The notes under the pieces were generated by a model. It saw nothing but the letters and a program-made list of their open reading frames with translations. It ran no database searches and was not told where the DNA came from. The position numbers and the translations under genes are program-made. Below, one piece after another: positions 23,683-32,620 of a stretch of 64,000 nucleotides of DNA. Numbering within the stretch: the first letter of the stretch is position 1; every line of letters begins with the position of its first letter. The stretch is from Raineyella antarctica (GTDB taxonomy: Bacteria > Actinomycetota > Actinomycetes > Propionibacteriales > Propionibacteriaceae): NCBI RefSeq assembly GCF_900092135.1, contig NZ_FMYF01000001.1, forward strand, positions 442,883 through 506,882. Reading direction: 5' to 3'.

Positions 23683-25955
23683 GCCCCTCCGGCCGCCTGG
23701 CCCGGGTACTCGTCCAGGTCGGCCCGCCAGGCCCCCGGCGCCAGCGGGGCACCGTTCGGCACGATGTCGATCGTGACGAGCTGCTGGGTCGGTCGGGTCA
23801 GGGCGACGTACAGGATCCGGGTGCCGCCGACATGCTCGGCGACGATCTCGTCCGGTGCGACCACTACCACGGCGTCGTACTCCAGGCCCTTGGCCTGCAG
23901 CGTGGTCACGCAGGTCAGCCGCTCGCGGACGCTGCGGTCCAGCTCGAGGCCGGCGAGCATCTGCTCCAGGTCGAACTGGCGCGAGGGCGGCGTGATCACA
24001 CCGATCGTGCCGCGGACCTGGTCGGCCAGCCGGTCGACCTCCTCCTGCAGCGCGTCGGCCAGCTGCCCGCGGTGCACCGTCCGCAGCTCCGGGGCGATCC
24101 CGGTGGAACGCACCGCGTGCGGCAGGTCGGCCTCCGGGAAGTCCCTGGCCACCACCTTGGCGGCCAGGTCGAAGACCTCGGCGGGGGAGCGGTAGTTGGT
24201 GCTCATCCGGAAGGTCCGTCGCTGGCCGAGGCCGACCAGGGCCTCCACCTCCTGGGCCAGTTCGTCGCGGTCGGGCCATGAGCTCTGCGCCGGGTCCCCG
24301 ACGATCGTCCAGGAGGCCTGCGCCCCGCGGCGGCGAAGCATGCGCCACTGCATCGGGGTGATGTCCTGGGCCTCGTCGACCAGCACGTGGGCGTACGTCA
24401 CGAAGCGGTCGGCGTACGGGTCGTCGGTCCGCTCCCGGGCGAGCCGGTCGGAGACCGTGACGATCTCGTTGGCGGAGGACTCGGCAGTGAGGAAGAGCTG
24501 CTCCTCGGTGTTGTCGTCGTCCAGCGGGGTGCCGAGCAGGGCGGCGAGCTCGTCCAGCAGGGCCACGTCGGCGACCGACCAGTCCTCGTCGCCCTCGGGG
24601 CCGAGCTCGGCGAACGAGTCGAGCAGCGTGCGCTGGTCCTGGGGGCTGAGGATGCCGTCGGCCACCCGGGCCAGGACCTCCGGGTAGGAGAGCCTGCGCA
24701 GCTCCATCATCGCGTGCTGGGTCGGCCACCAGGTGGCCAGCGCCTCCAGGAACGCCGGGTGGTCGCTGACCAGGCCGGCGAAGTCCTCGCGCTCCACGTC
24801 GTGGTCCTCGGGCATCAGGTCCCAGAGGGCGTTGACCATCAGGTCCCGGCCGGCGCGACGGGCGTGGTTGGTCTTCGTCGCACGGAGCGTCTGCCGGCGC
24901 AGGCCGAGCAGGGTCTTGCCGGTGAGTCGCAGCGCATTGCCCTTGACGGTCAGCAGCAGGTCCTTCTCCAGCTTCGGCTGGTGGCCGGTGCGCCCCACCA
25001 CGGGGACGGTGGCGGGCACCTGGATCAGCCGGGCCAGGATGTCGACCATCCGCACCGAGCCCTTGATCACCGCGGCCTCGGAGTGGTCCGTACGATGCGC
25101 GTCGACCGGCAGCACGTCGGAGGGGATCGTGCCGACCGAGTGCAGGGTCACCGAGTCCTCGCCCAGGGAGGGCAGCACCCGCTCGATGTAGTTCATGAAC
25201 ACGTCTGAGGGGCCGACGACCAGCACGCCACCCTGCTCGAAGCGGCGCCGGTGGGTGTACAGCAGGTAGGCGGCGCGGTGCAGCGCCACCACCGTCTTGC
25301 CGGTGCCCGGGCCTCCGGTGATGATCGTCACGCCCTGGTAGGGGGCCCGGATCGCCTCGTCCTGCTCGCCCTGGATGGTCGCCACGATGTCGCGCATCCG
25401 GTGGCCACGGGCCCGGGTGAGGGCGGCCATCAGGGCACCCTCGCCGATCACCGGCAGGTCGGACGGGGCGGACTCGCCGTCGAGCAGGTCGTCCTCGATG
25501 GCGATCACCCGGTCATCGCGGCAGCGCAGCACGCGGCGGCGCACCACGCCCATCGGGTCGGCGGCCGTCGCCCGGTAGAACGGCTCGGCGGCACGGGCCC
25601 GCCAGTCGATCACCAGCGGCTCGTAGTCGTCGTCGTGGACGCCGATCCGCCCGATGTAGTCGGTGTCCCCGTCGGTGAGGTCGAGGCGGCCGAAGACCAG
25701 ACCCTCGTGCTCCGCCTCCAGGATCGCCAGGCGCTTGGCCGCCTGGTAGGCGAAGACGTCCCGCTCGTAGACGCTCGTCATGTCCTCCTCGCGGAGGTAG
25801 TCACCCCGGTCGCTCCTGTAGTGCGAGGCACCGCTCTGGGCGGCCCGCTGGGCCTCCTTGGTGGCGACGGCCAGGCGTTCATAGACCTTGTCGACGTGGG
25901 CCTGCTCGAGCGCGAGCTCACGGGACAGGTCCGACGAGATGTCATGAGTAGTCAA
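23670..25955 (-). CDS. helR: HelD/HelR-type superfamily 1 helicase-like RNA-polymerase motor ATPase
   Basis: The 761-residue product has an N-terminal coiled-coil arm (residues about 5-45, LALEQAHVDKVYERLAVATKEAQ). Walker A GGPGTGKT lies at residues 214-221, a Walker B region reads VLVDEAQDITPMQWRML, and the C-terminal helicase half contains TCVTTLQAKGLEYDAVVVV and ILYVALTRPTQQLV. This is the HelD/HelR arrangement, not UvrD, because the arm precedes the first ATPase motif. HelD proteins dislodge stalled RNA polymerase, and actinobacterial HelR also removes rifamycins. The likely start is TTG 25955 with AAGGACG upstream. The HelR rather than HelD label is a family inference. Confidence 0.78.
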   Translation of the reverse strand: MTTHDISSDLSRELALEQAHVDKVYERLAVATKEAQRAAQSGASHYRSDRGDYLREEDMTSVYERDVFAYQAAKRLAILEAEHEGLVFGRLDLTDGDTDYIGRIGVHDDDYEPLVIDWRARAAEPFYRATAADPMGVVRRRVLRCRDDRVIAIEDDLLDGESAPSDLPVIGEGALMAALTRARGHRMRDIVATIQGEQDEAIRAPYQGVTIITGGPGTGKTVVALHRAAYLLYTHRRRFEQGGVLVVGPSDVFMNYIERVLPSLGEDSVTLHSVGTIPSDVLPVDAHRTDHSEAAVIKGSVRMVDILARLIQVPATVPVVGRTGHQPKLEKDLLLTVKGNALRLTGKTLLGLRRQTLRATKTNHARRAGRDLMVNALWDLMPEDHDVEREDFAGLVSDHPAFLEALATWWPTQHAMMELRRLSYPEVLARVADGILSPQDQRTLLDSFAELGPEGDEDWSVADVALLDELAALLGTPLDDDNTEEQLFLTAESSANEIVTVSDRLARERTDDPYADRFVTYAHVLVDEAQDITPMQWRMLRRRGAQASWTIVGDPAQSSWPDRDELAQEVEALVGLGQRRTFRMSTNYRSPAEVFDLAAKVVARDFPEADLPHAVRSTGIAPELRTVHRGQLADALQEEVDRLADQVRGTIGVITPPSRQFDLEQMLAGLELDRSVRERLTCVTTLQAKGLEYDAVVVVAPDEIVAEHVGGTRILYVALTRPTQQLVTIDIVPNGAPLAPGAWRADLDEYPGQAAGGAQAS

Positions 25956-25988
25956 GAGCGTTTCGTCCTTACCGGGAAATGACTCTCC

Positions 25989-26009
25989 ACTCTATGCCCA
26001 TCGCAAGGG
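25989..26009 (-). promoter_or_regulatory. Possible helicase promoter with imperfect palindrome
   Basis: TAGAGT on the minus strand (25994 to 25989) is a candidate -10 giving a leader of about 25 bases. Just upstream, CCCATCGCAAGGG (25997-26009) is an imperfect inverted repeat in the spacer. helR genes are known to carry a rifamycin-associated inverted repeat with TTGC/GCAA-like halves, but I cannot confirm a match. Confidence 0.3.
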
Positions 26010-26069
26010 TCGTCGATCGCCACGCAGCCTCTCGTGGACTGCCCAGCGGAACATTCGTCGATACCGATG

Positions 26070-27344
26070 TCACTGGTCCTTGTTGGACGGGTGGGTGTCG
26101 AGCCCGGTCAGGTCCAGGTGGGCGGCGTACGTGGCCAGGGCCGCCGACATCAGCACCGCCGCCAGGTCGTTCCCGCCCCGCCCCCAGGGCCCCGCGGAGT
26201 AGACCCGTTCGCCCAGGCGGACCGGGAGCATCCGCAGCCACGTGCCCGGCCCGTCCCAGGCCGGTCCGTGCCCAGGGTCCGGGACCGGGTCGCCCCAGTC
26301 GTGGACGGCGGTCCGCTCGGTGGTGGTCCAGCTGATCCGCCGGGTTGCGTGCTCGACCGTCTCCACGACGCCCTCGACCGGGCGACCGGGGGCGAACCGG
26401 CGGCGCGGGCCGACGACCGGCGCCAGGGCTGCGACCCGCCGCGCGGCCCGGGTGCGCAGGCCGTACGCGGCGACCGGATCGTCCAGGTGCCCGGCCAGGA
26501 CGAGGGCGTCCAGGGGGGCCCCGTTGCCGTTGCCCCTGCCGTCGGGGCGGCGGGGGGAGCCGCCGATCCGGACCGCTCCGGCGCCGCCGACGACCTCGAC
26601 ACGGCGGGTCCGCAGACGTTCCTCGAGCAGGTCCAGCAGGCGGTCGCTGCCGGCCGGCCGGCCCGCTGCATCGACCACCATCCAGCGGCCGAAGGTGCGC
26701 TCCACGCTCAGCCGGGCGGCGACGAACGAGGGAGTCCGGGCCGGGTCGTGGCCCCGGCGCCAGGCGCTCTCCTCGACCAGCGCCCGCAGGTGCGGGTGCG
26801 GCTGGGTGGCGGCCAGTTCCGCGACGCTGCGGCCCCAGCCCAGGGCGCGGCGGTGCGGCCGGAGCTGTGCGGAGGACTCCAGGGACGTCTCCAGGCCCAG
26901 GTTGCGCACCAGCTGCCAGACCGGCTCCAGGGAGTCGACCAGGTCGCGCCACGCCTCTGCGGTCGGGCGGCCGTACGCGGCCTCCATCTGGTGGAACTGC
27001 GCTCCCCGGTCACCGCCGAGGACGAGTTCCTCGCCGTCGGCGAAGACGTGGTGGACCGGCGGGGCCGCCACCAGGTCGAGGCCTGCCCGGGCCAGCTCTG
27101 CGGGCAGGATCCGGCCGGACTTCTTGAACAGGTCGCGCCAGGGGGCGGGGAAGGCCAGCACGCCCGGCAGGGGCCCGGGGTCCTCCGGGGAGCGGGGGCG
27201 CCAGTCCGCGGCGAGCGGCCGGTCGTCGTGCAGCAGGGTCACCCGGTGGCCCCGCTTGGCCAGGCGGGCGGCCGCGGCCATCCCGGCCAGGGTGCCGCCG
27301 ACGACGGTGATGGCGGCCCGGGGATCAGGGTCACCGGAAGTCAT
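26070..27344 (-). CDS. FAD-dependent NAD(P)-binding oxidoreductase, phytoene-desaturase-like
   Basis: The 424-residue product starts with a dinucleotide-binding Rossmann motif, ITVVGGTLAGMAAAARLAKRGHRVTLLHDD, in which the usual GxGxxG reads GGTLAG. A C-terminal segment YSAGPWGRGGNDLAAVLMSAALATY resembles the second FAD-contact region of amine oxidase/CrtI-type flavoproteins. The central region is not conserved enough to name a substrate. ATG 27344 lies six bases after TACGAT without a ribosome site. It stands alone between the helicase gene and the divergent SOS cassette. I would not call it a carotenoid enzyme, since no crt genes are near. Confidence 0.6.
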   Translation of the reverse strand: MTSGDPDPRAAITVVGGTLAGMAAAARLAKRGHRVTLLHDDRPLAADWRPRSPEDPGPLPGVLAFPAPWRDLFKKSGRILPAELARAGLDLVAAPPVHHVFADGEELVLGGDRGAQFHQMEAAYGRPTAEAWRDLVDSLEPVWQLVRNLGLETSLESSAQLRPHRRALGWGRSVAELAATQPHPHLRALVEESAWRRGHDPARTPSFVAARLSVERTFGRWMVVDAAGRPAGSDRLLDLLEERLRTRRVEVVGGAGAVRIGGSPRRPDGRGNGNGAPLDALVLAGHLDDPVAAYGLRTRAARRVAALAPVVGPRRRFAPGRPVEGVVETVEHATRRISWTTTERTAVHDWGDPVPDPGHGPAWDGPGTWLRMLPVRLGERVYSAGPWGRGGNDLAAVLMSAALATYAAHLDLTGLDTHPSNKDQ

Positions 27345-27350
27345 GGGCCG

Positions 27351-27356
27351 ATCGTA
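27351..27356 (-). promoter_or_regulatory. -10 element of the FAD oxidoreductase gene (leaderless)
   Basis: TACGAT on the minus strand, six bases before ATG 27344, with no ribosome-binding site. Confidence 0.5.
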
Positions 27357-27413
27357 CCCAGCCGGGCCGGCCGGACCGAGAAGTGTCAGCGGCCCTCCCT
27401 ACACTCTTTTTTG

Positions 27414-27429
27414 TCGAACAGGTGTTCGA
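27414..27429. promoter_or_regulatory. LexA-binding SOS box of the dnaE2 cassette
   Basis: TCGAACAGGTGTTCGA is an exact match to the Gram-positive/mycobacterial LexA consensus TCGAAC-N4-GTTCGA. It abuts the -10, so bound LexA would block polymerase. Confidence 0.9.
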
Positions 27430-27435
27430 TACAAT
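27430..27435 (+). promoter_or_regulatory. -10 of the SOS-regulated dnaE2 operon
   Basis: TACAAT, one base off TATAAT, directly after the LexA box. A T-rich run (TTTTTT at 27407-27412) is 17 bases upstream as a poor -35. The leader to the first gene is about 115 bases. Confidence 0.7.
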
Positions 27436-27559
27436 CGATGGGGCGAGGAGCTGCCGTGCTGAGGTCCGCAGGAGGACAGGAGAGATTCACCCAGGGGTTG
27501 GGGACGGACGCCGGACGGTCGCTGGTGATGCAGGGAGAGCCGTCGGGGAGGTGTCTGTC

Positions 27560-27868
27560 ATGAGGAGGTACGACGAGCCGATCGAGGCCTGCTTCGGAGC
27601 GGGCAGCTACTCGACGCTGGAGGACGAGCTCCCGGGCCTGCCCGCCGAGTTCCGGTGGCGGCGCCACTCCTGGCAGATCTGCGAGGTCGAGGGCCACTGG
27701 GTGCTCGCCGACCCCTGGTGGGAGGGCGACCGGGTGGACGTGGCGGTCGAGCAGCGCGACATCTGGCAGGTCCGGGCCCGGGACCCGTGGCGGGGCCGGG
27801 AGGGCGTGTTCCAGATCTACCGGCACCAGGGCAGTGGCACGTGGTCGCTGCTCGCAGTGGTGGACTGA
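27560..27868 (+). CDS. DUF6504 family protein of the SOS mutagenesis cassette
   Basis: A 102-residue protein rich in tryptophan and charge: FRWRRHSWQICEVEGHWVLADPWWEG, then RDIWQVRARD and VFQIYRHQGSGTWSLLAVVD. I recognise this as the small DUF6504 protein often found beside imuB/dnaE2 in actinobacteria. It starts at ATG 27560 behind GGGGAGG; GTG 27551 is an in-frame alternative. It is the first gene under the SOS promoter and ends 11 bases before dnaE2. Role unknown; a mutasome accessory is the obvious inference. Confidence 0.8.
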   Translation: MRRYDEPIEACFGAGSYSTLEDELPGLPAEFRWRRHSWQICEVEGHWVLADPWWEGDRVDVAVEQRDIWQVRARDPWRGREGVFQIYRHQGSGTWSLLAVVD

Positions 27869-27879
27869 GGGGGACGGCG

Positions 27880-30800
27880 ATGGAGATCTTCGGGGGCGAC
27901 GACCCCTTCATCCACCTTCGGGTGGCCTCGGGCTACTCGCTGCGCTACGGCGCCTCCCATCCCGCCGACCTGGTACGCACCGCCGCCGAGCACGGGATGG
28001 ACACCCTCGCCCTGACCGACCGGGACGGCCTGTACGGGGCGGTCAGGTTCGCGAAGGCCTGCCTGCGGGAGGGGATCGCCCCGGTGCTCGGCGTCGACCT
28101 CGGCCTGGATCCCCGTGAGCTCGGGGACGGTCCGGCCCTCGGATCGTTCGCCCGTTCCGTGCTCGACGCGACGCACCGACCCGGAGGACGGGCGGCCGGG
28201 TCGGTCGTACGCAAGGGGCCGGCCCTGGGCGGGGCGACCCGGGAGGTCGAGGTGCCCCGGGTGGTGGTGCTGGCCACCTCGGGCGCCGGCTGGGCGACCC
28301 TGTGCCGGCTCACCTCGGCGGTACACCGGGCGGCCGAGGAGCGTACGCCGGACTCCGGCCTGCCCGAGGGACAGGTACTGCTGGATGCCGCGACGGCCCG
28401 TGCCCACCTGCCCGGGGCCGACGTGGTCGTGCTGGTCGGGGCGGACTCCGACGTGGGACTGGCGCTCGCCGCCGGGGACGCTGACGGGGCGGGACGGGCG
28501 CTGGACGACTGGGCCGAGCTGGTGGGGGTCCACCGCCTGGCCGTCGCCGCCACCGACCTGTTGCTGCCCGGACTGGGCGTGGGGTCGGGGGAGCAGGCCG
28601 CGCGGCTGGTCACCCTGGCCCATGAGCGACGGCTGGAGGCCGTGGTCACCAACATGGTGCGGATGAGTGACGCGTCGCTCGGTGCCACTGTCGACGTCCT
28701 CGACGCGGCCCGGCGCGGGGTCCCCCTGGCCCGGGGCGCGGTCCGCCGGAACGAGGAGGACCGGCTCAAGTCCGGCAAGGAGATGCTCGACGTCCTGCAC
28801 GGCCTGGCCCGTCGCGCCGGGCTCGGCGAGCAGGGGGCGGAGCGGCTGCTCGCCGCCACCCGGCGGCTCGGTCAACGGTGCCGCCTCGACCCGGGCGCCG
28901 ACCTGGGCCTGGGACAGATCCACCTGCCCGAGTTCGATGTCCTCCAGGGGGAGGGAAAAGGGCCGCAGGCCGCCGACGCCGAGCTGCGCCGCCGCTGCCG
29001 GGCCGGGATCGCCACCCGCTACGGCGCCGGGTTCCCGGCCGTCACCGAGCGGCTCGAGGCGGAGCTCGCCACGATCGCCGAACTGGGGTTCGCCGCCTAC
29101 TTCCTCACCGTCGCCGACATCGTCGACATGATCCACGAGCGGGGGATCCGCTGCGCGGCCCGCGGGTCGGGGGCCGGATCCCTGGTCAACTACCTGCTCG
29201 GCATCTCCGGGGTCGATCCACTTGCCTCGGGACTGATCATGGAACGGTTCCTCTCCCCCCTGCGCCGCGCCCTGCCCGACATCGACCTGGACGTCGAGTC
29301 GGCCCGCCGGACGGAGGTCTACCGGATGATCCTGGAGCGCTTCGGGACCGAGCGGGTCGCCTGCGTGGCCATGGTGGAGACCTATCGGGTGCGCCATGCC
29401 ATCCGCGACGTCGGGGCGGCGCTGAGCCTGCCGCCCGGCGAGGTCGACGTGATCGCCAAGGCCTTCCCCCACATCAGGGCCCGGGATGCCCGCTCGGCCC
29501 TGCGCGAGCTGCCCGAGCTGCGGTCCAGCGGCCTGGGCGCGGACGACCTGGCCGGCCTGTTCGCCCTGGTCGAGTCCCTCGACGGGCTGCCCCGCCACAT
29601 CGCCCTGCACCCGTGCGGGGTGGTGCTCTCCGATGCCCGGTTGCTGGACCGGACGCCGGTGGAGACCAGCTCCGAGGGCTTCCCGATGAGTGCGTTCGAC
29701 AAGGACGACGTGGAGGACCTGGGCTTCCTCAAGCTCGACGTGCTCGGCATCCGGATGCAGTCGGCGATGGCCCACTGCCTCGACGAGATCGAGCGCACCA
29801 CCGGCAGCCGGGTCGACATCGACTCCTTCGGGACGACCGGCTTCTCCGACCCGGCCACGTACGCGCTGATCGGGGCGGGTCGTACGCTCGGCTGCTTCCA
29901 GATCGAGTCGCCCGGCCAGCGCGAGCTGGTCACCACCTTCGGGCCGCAGGAGTTCAACGACATCGTCATCGACATCTCACTGTTCCGGCCCGGTCCGGTG
30001 AAGTCCGACATGGTGCGGCCGTTCCTGGAGGTGCGGCAGGGCTGGGCCCGGCCGCGCTACCCGCACCCCTCCCTGGAGCCGGTACTGGCCGAGACCGGTG
30101 GGGTGGTGGTCTTCCACGAGCAGGTGATCGGGCTGATCTCCACGATGACCGGCTGCACCCTGGCCCAGGGCGACGAGATGCGCCGGGAGCTGGGCAGCCC
30201 GGAGGGCCAGCGTGAGGTGGAGCTGTGGTTCCGGCGCCGGGCGGAGGAGCACGGCTACGCCGAGGACGTGGTCGACGAGGTGTGGAGGGTGCTGGCGGCC
30301 TTCGCCTCCTTCGGCTTCTGCAAGGCCCATGCCGCCGCCTTCGCCCTGCCCACCTACCAGTCGGCGTGGCTGAAGACGCACTGGCCGGCGCACTTCCTGG
30401 CCGGCATCCTCACCCACGATCCGGGCATGTACCCCAAGCGGCTGCTGTTGGCCGAGGCCCGGCACTGCGGGGTCGGGGTGCTCGGGCTCGACGTCAACGC
30501 CAGCGCCGCGACCTACCGGGTGGAGCAGATGGCTGCCGAGGACGAGCGCCAGTGGGGGATCCGGATCGGTCTCGACGACGTCCAGGGGATCACCGCCGAG
30601 GAGGTGGCCAGGATCATCGAGGGACGTCCCTGGACCTCGCTCACCGACTTCTGGCAGCGGGCCCAGGTCACCCGGCCGGTCGCCGAGCGGCTGGTCACCG
30701 CGGGTGCCTTCGACCGCCTCTACGCGCTGGCCCGGGTGCGCACCCCCGAGCAGGCGACGGTGCTGCCGACCCGCCGCGACCTGCTGCTGTCGATCGCCGA

Positions 30801-31722
30801 CCTGTCCCGCGCCGACCGTGGCCACCGGGGCAGCCGAGGCGTCCGGACCGACCAGCTCGCCCTCGGCATCGACGTCGTGGCGACCCCAGGGACGGGCGGC
30901 CTCGGGCCGGACGGTGACATCCTGGACGAAGATGCACCGGACGATGACGGACCGGACCGTCCCGGCCGGCGTCGGGTCCCCGCGGACCTGGCCTGCTCCC
31001 GGCTGCCGGACATGAACATGGCCGAGCGGGTGCGGGCCGAGCTGGAGGTCCTGGGCCTGGACGTCAGTCGTCACGTCGTCGACTTCTACCGCCCGCTGAT
31101 GGCCGCGCTCGGCACCGTCGACGCGGTCGACCTGCTCGGTGCCCGCAATCGCAGCGAAGTGCTCGTGGCCGGGGTCAAGGTCGCCACCCAGACCCCGCCG
31201 ATCCGCAGCGGCAAGCGGGTCATCTTCCTCAGCCTGGACGACGGCACCGGTCCGGTCGACACGACCTTCTTCGAGGACGCCCAGGGCCCGTACGCCTCGA
31301 CCGTCTTCAACGGCTGGTTGCTGCTGGTGCGGGGGGTGGTCCGGCGCACCGGCATCCGGGGCGTGTCGGTGCGGGCGACCGGGTGCTGGGACCTGGCCGC
31401 CCTCACCGCGGTGTTCCGGGAGCAGGGCATCGCGGCGGTCCACCGGGCGATGCACACCCTCCCCGAGGGCTGGCGGTCCGACTCGTACGCCGGTGTCGGC
31501 GAGGTGGTCGGTGCCCCCGGCGATTCCGGCGATCCCGGACGACGGCCCGGGGTGCCCGATCCGTACGAGCACGCCCGCTCCGGTGGGATGGGACAGCGTC
31601 GCACCCTCGTCCACGCCAGTGGTTTCCGCAGCTCGCCGTATGCCGACGTCCGCCCGGCCGGACCGGGGGTGGCGACGCCCCGGAAGCTGTGGCACTCCAG
31701 CCCGGGGAGTCCGGGACGATGA
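27880..31722 (+). CDS. dnaE2: Error-prone DNA polymerase III alpha subunit DnaE2
   Basis: Translesion C-family polymerase of the SOS response. The 1280-residue product starts with a PHP domain (PFIHLRVASGYSLRYGASHP; the second metal-binding His of the HxH pair appears as Ala). The palm carries the catalytic aspartates in LPDIDLDVES, with conserved CAARGSGAGSLVNYLLG before it. Near the C-terminus are an OB domain (SGKRVIFLSLDDGTG) and the terminal KLWHSSPGSPGR typical of DnaE2. It is longer than the mycobacterial protein, partly through a 70-residue acidic/Pro-rich insert around 1000-1040. ATG follows GAGGGGG. No imuA or imuB is adjacent. Confidence 0.92.
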   Translation: MEIFGGDDPFIHLRVASGYSLRYGASHPADLVRTAAEHGMDTLALTDRDGLYGAVRFAKACLREGIAPVLGVDLGLDPRELGDGPALGSFARSVLDATHRPGGRAAGSVVRKGPALGGATREVEVPRVVVLATSGAGWATLCRLTSAVHRAAEERTPDSGLPEGQVLLDAATARAHLPGADVVVLVGADSDVGLALAAGDADGAGRALDDWAELVGVHRLAVAATDLLLPGLGVGSGEQAARLVTLAHERRLEAVVTNMVRMSDASLGATVDVLDAARRGVPLARGAVRRNEEDRLKSGKEMLDVLHGLARRAGLGEQGAERLLAATRRLGQRCRLDPGADLGLGQIHLPEFDVLQGEGKGPQAADAELRRRCRAGIATRYGAGFPAVTERLEAELATIAELGFAAYFLTVADIVDMIHERGIRCAARGSGAGSLVNYLLGISGVDPLASGLIMERFLSPLRRALPDIDLDVESARRTEVYRMILERFGTERVACVAMVETYRVRHAIRDVGAALSLPPGEVDVIAKAFPHIRARDARSALRELPELRSSGLGADDLAGLFALVESLDGLPRHIALHPCGVVLSDARLLDRTPVETSSEGFPMSAFDKDDVEDLGFLKLDVLGIRMQSAMAHCLDEIERTTGSRVDIDSFGTTGFSDPATYALIGAGRTLGCFQIESPGQRELVTTFGPQEFNDIVIDISLFRPGPVKSDMVRPFLEVRQGWARPRYPHPSLEPVLAETGGVVVFHEQVIGLISTMTGCTLAQGDEMRRELGSPEGQREVELWFRRRAEEHGYAEDVVDEVWRVLAAFASFGFCKAHAAAFALPTYQSAWLKTHWPAHFLAGILTHDPGMYPKRLLLAEARHCGVGVLGLDVNASAATYRVEQMAAEDERQWGIRIGLDDVQGITAEEVARIIEGRPWTSLTDFWQRAQVTRPVAERLVTAGAFDRLYALARVRTPEQATVLPTRRDLLLSIADLSRADRGHRGSRGVRTDQLALGIDVVATPGTGGLGPDGDILDEDAPDDDGPDRPGRRRVPADLACSRLPDMNMAERVRAELEVLGLDVSRHVVDFYRPLMAALGTVDAVDLLGARNRSEVLVAGVKVATQTPPIRSGKRVIFLSLDDGTGPVDTTFFEDAQGPYASTVFNGWLLLVRGVVRRTGIRGVSVRATGCWDLAALTAVFREQGIAAVHRAMHTLPEGWRSDSYAGVGEVVGAPGDSGDPGRRPGVPDPYEHARSGGMGQRRTLVHASGFRSSPYADVRPAGPGVATPRKLWHSSPGSPGR

Positions 31723-31735
31723 AGAGGCGACTGGG

Positions 31736-31741
31736 TAGGCT
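31736..31741 (+). promoter_or_regulatory. Possible internal promoter before the methyltransferase gene
   Basis: TAGGCT 50 bases upstream of ATG 31792. The methyltransferase could therefore be transcribed independently of the SOS promoter. Confidence 0.35.
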
Positions 31742-31791
31742 CGGACCAGCCGTGGTGTCGCCGCGGTGCACGTCCCGATGGAGGATTGACC

Positions 31792-32547
31792 ATGACCCGA
31801 CCCGACCAGCCGACTGCCGCCCCGACCGCGCTCGCAGCCGACAAGAAGCGTCGGGCCCTGGGCGGGTTCTTCACCCAGCAGGTGGTCCTCGGACAGGCCC
31901 AGGTCTGGCAGGGGAACCGGCCGCCGGAGCAGATCAGGATCGTCGACCTCGGTGGTGGGGCCGGTGGCATGGGGGTGCCGCTGGCGCTCGAGGGGTACGA
32001 CGTGACGGTCGTCGACCCGAGCCCGAATGCGCTGGCCTCCCTGCAGCGACGGGCGACCGAGGCCGCAGTGGCCGATCGGCTGCGGGGCGTCCAGGGCGAC
32101 TCCTCCGACCTGGTCGACCTGGTCGCGCCGAGCAGTGTGGACCTGGTCACCTGCCACGAGGTCCTCGACGTGGTCGAGGACAAGGCTGCTGCCGTCCGGG
32201 CGATGGCCACGGTGCTGCGACCCGGGGGAGCGGTCAGCCTGCTGGTGCGCCAGCGCTACTCCCGGGTGATGCGCAAGGCGCTGGCCGGCGACTTCGCCGA
32301 GGCCCGGAAGGCCCTCGCCGACCCGTCGCGGCTGGACCAGGTGCGGATGCGTTCCCTGCTGGAGGACGCCGGCTTCACCGTGGTCGAGATCCGTGGAGTG
32401 GGAGCGGTGATCGGGGCGGTGAACGAGGAGTTCCTCGACGTCCCCGGCGCCCGCGAGGAGCTACTGGCGTTGGAGGACGAGATCAGCCGTACCCCGGACA
32501 TGTGGTCGCTGGCGACCCAGTTGCACGTCCTCGCCATCCTGGGCTGA
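31792..32547 (+). CDS. Class I SAM-dependent methyltransferase
   Basis: The 251-residue product has the class I nucleotide-binding pattern: IRIVDLGGGAGGMGVPLALEGYDVTVVDPSPNALASL (motif I and the acidic end of beta 2), VQGDSSDLVDL, DLVTCHEVLDVVEDKAAAVRAMATVLRPGGAVSLLV (motifs IV-VI). ATG 31792 has GGAGG seven bases upstream; a TTG six bases earlier is in frame. The substrate is unknown. Position between dnaE2 and dinB may be incidental or may link it to DNA damage; similar proteins neighbour dinB in other actinobacteria. Confidence 0.8.
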   Translation: MTRPDQPTAAPTALAADKKRRALGGFFTQQVVLGQAQVWQGNRPPEQIRIVDLGGGAGGMGVPLALEGYDVTVVDPSPNALASLQRRATEAAVADRLRGVQGDSSDLVDLVAPSSVDLVTCHEVLDVVEDKAAAVRAMATVLRPGGAVSLLVRQRYSRVMRKALAGDFAEARKALADPSRLDQVRMRSLLEDAGFTVVEIRGVGAVIGAVNEEFLDVPGAREELLALEDEISRTPDMWSLATQLHVLAILG

Positions 32548-32620
32548 CCTCCTGGAGGGCCGCCGGGGCAGCCACCGCCGGTGTCGCAGCCGCTGGGGTC
32601 GATGCCGACGGTAGGTCCCG

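Noticed and set aside
26070-27344. Carotenoid desaturase (crtI)
   Set aside because: Only the FAD-binding ends resemble CrtI; no other crt genes are near, so a substrate cannot be named.
29977-32157. A 726-codon minus-strand open frame opposite dnaE2
   Set aside because: Antisense shadow of dnaE2 and the methyltransferase; low-complexity translation and no start site.
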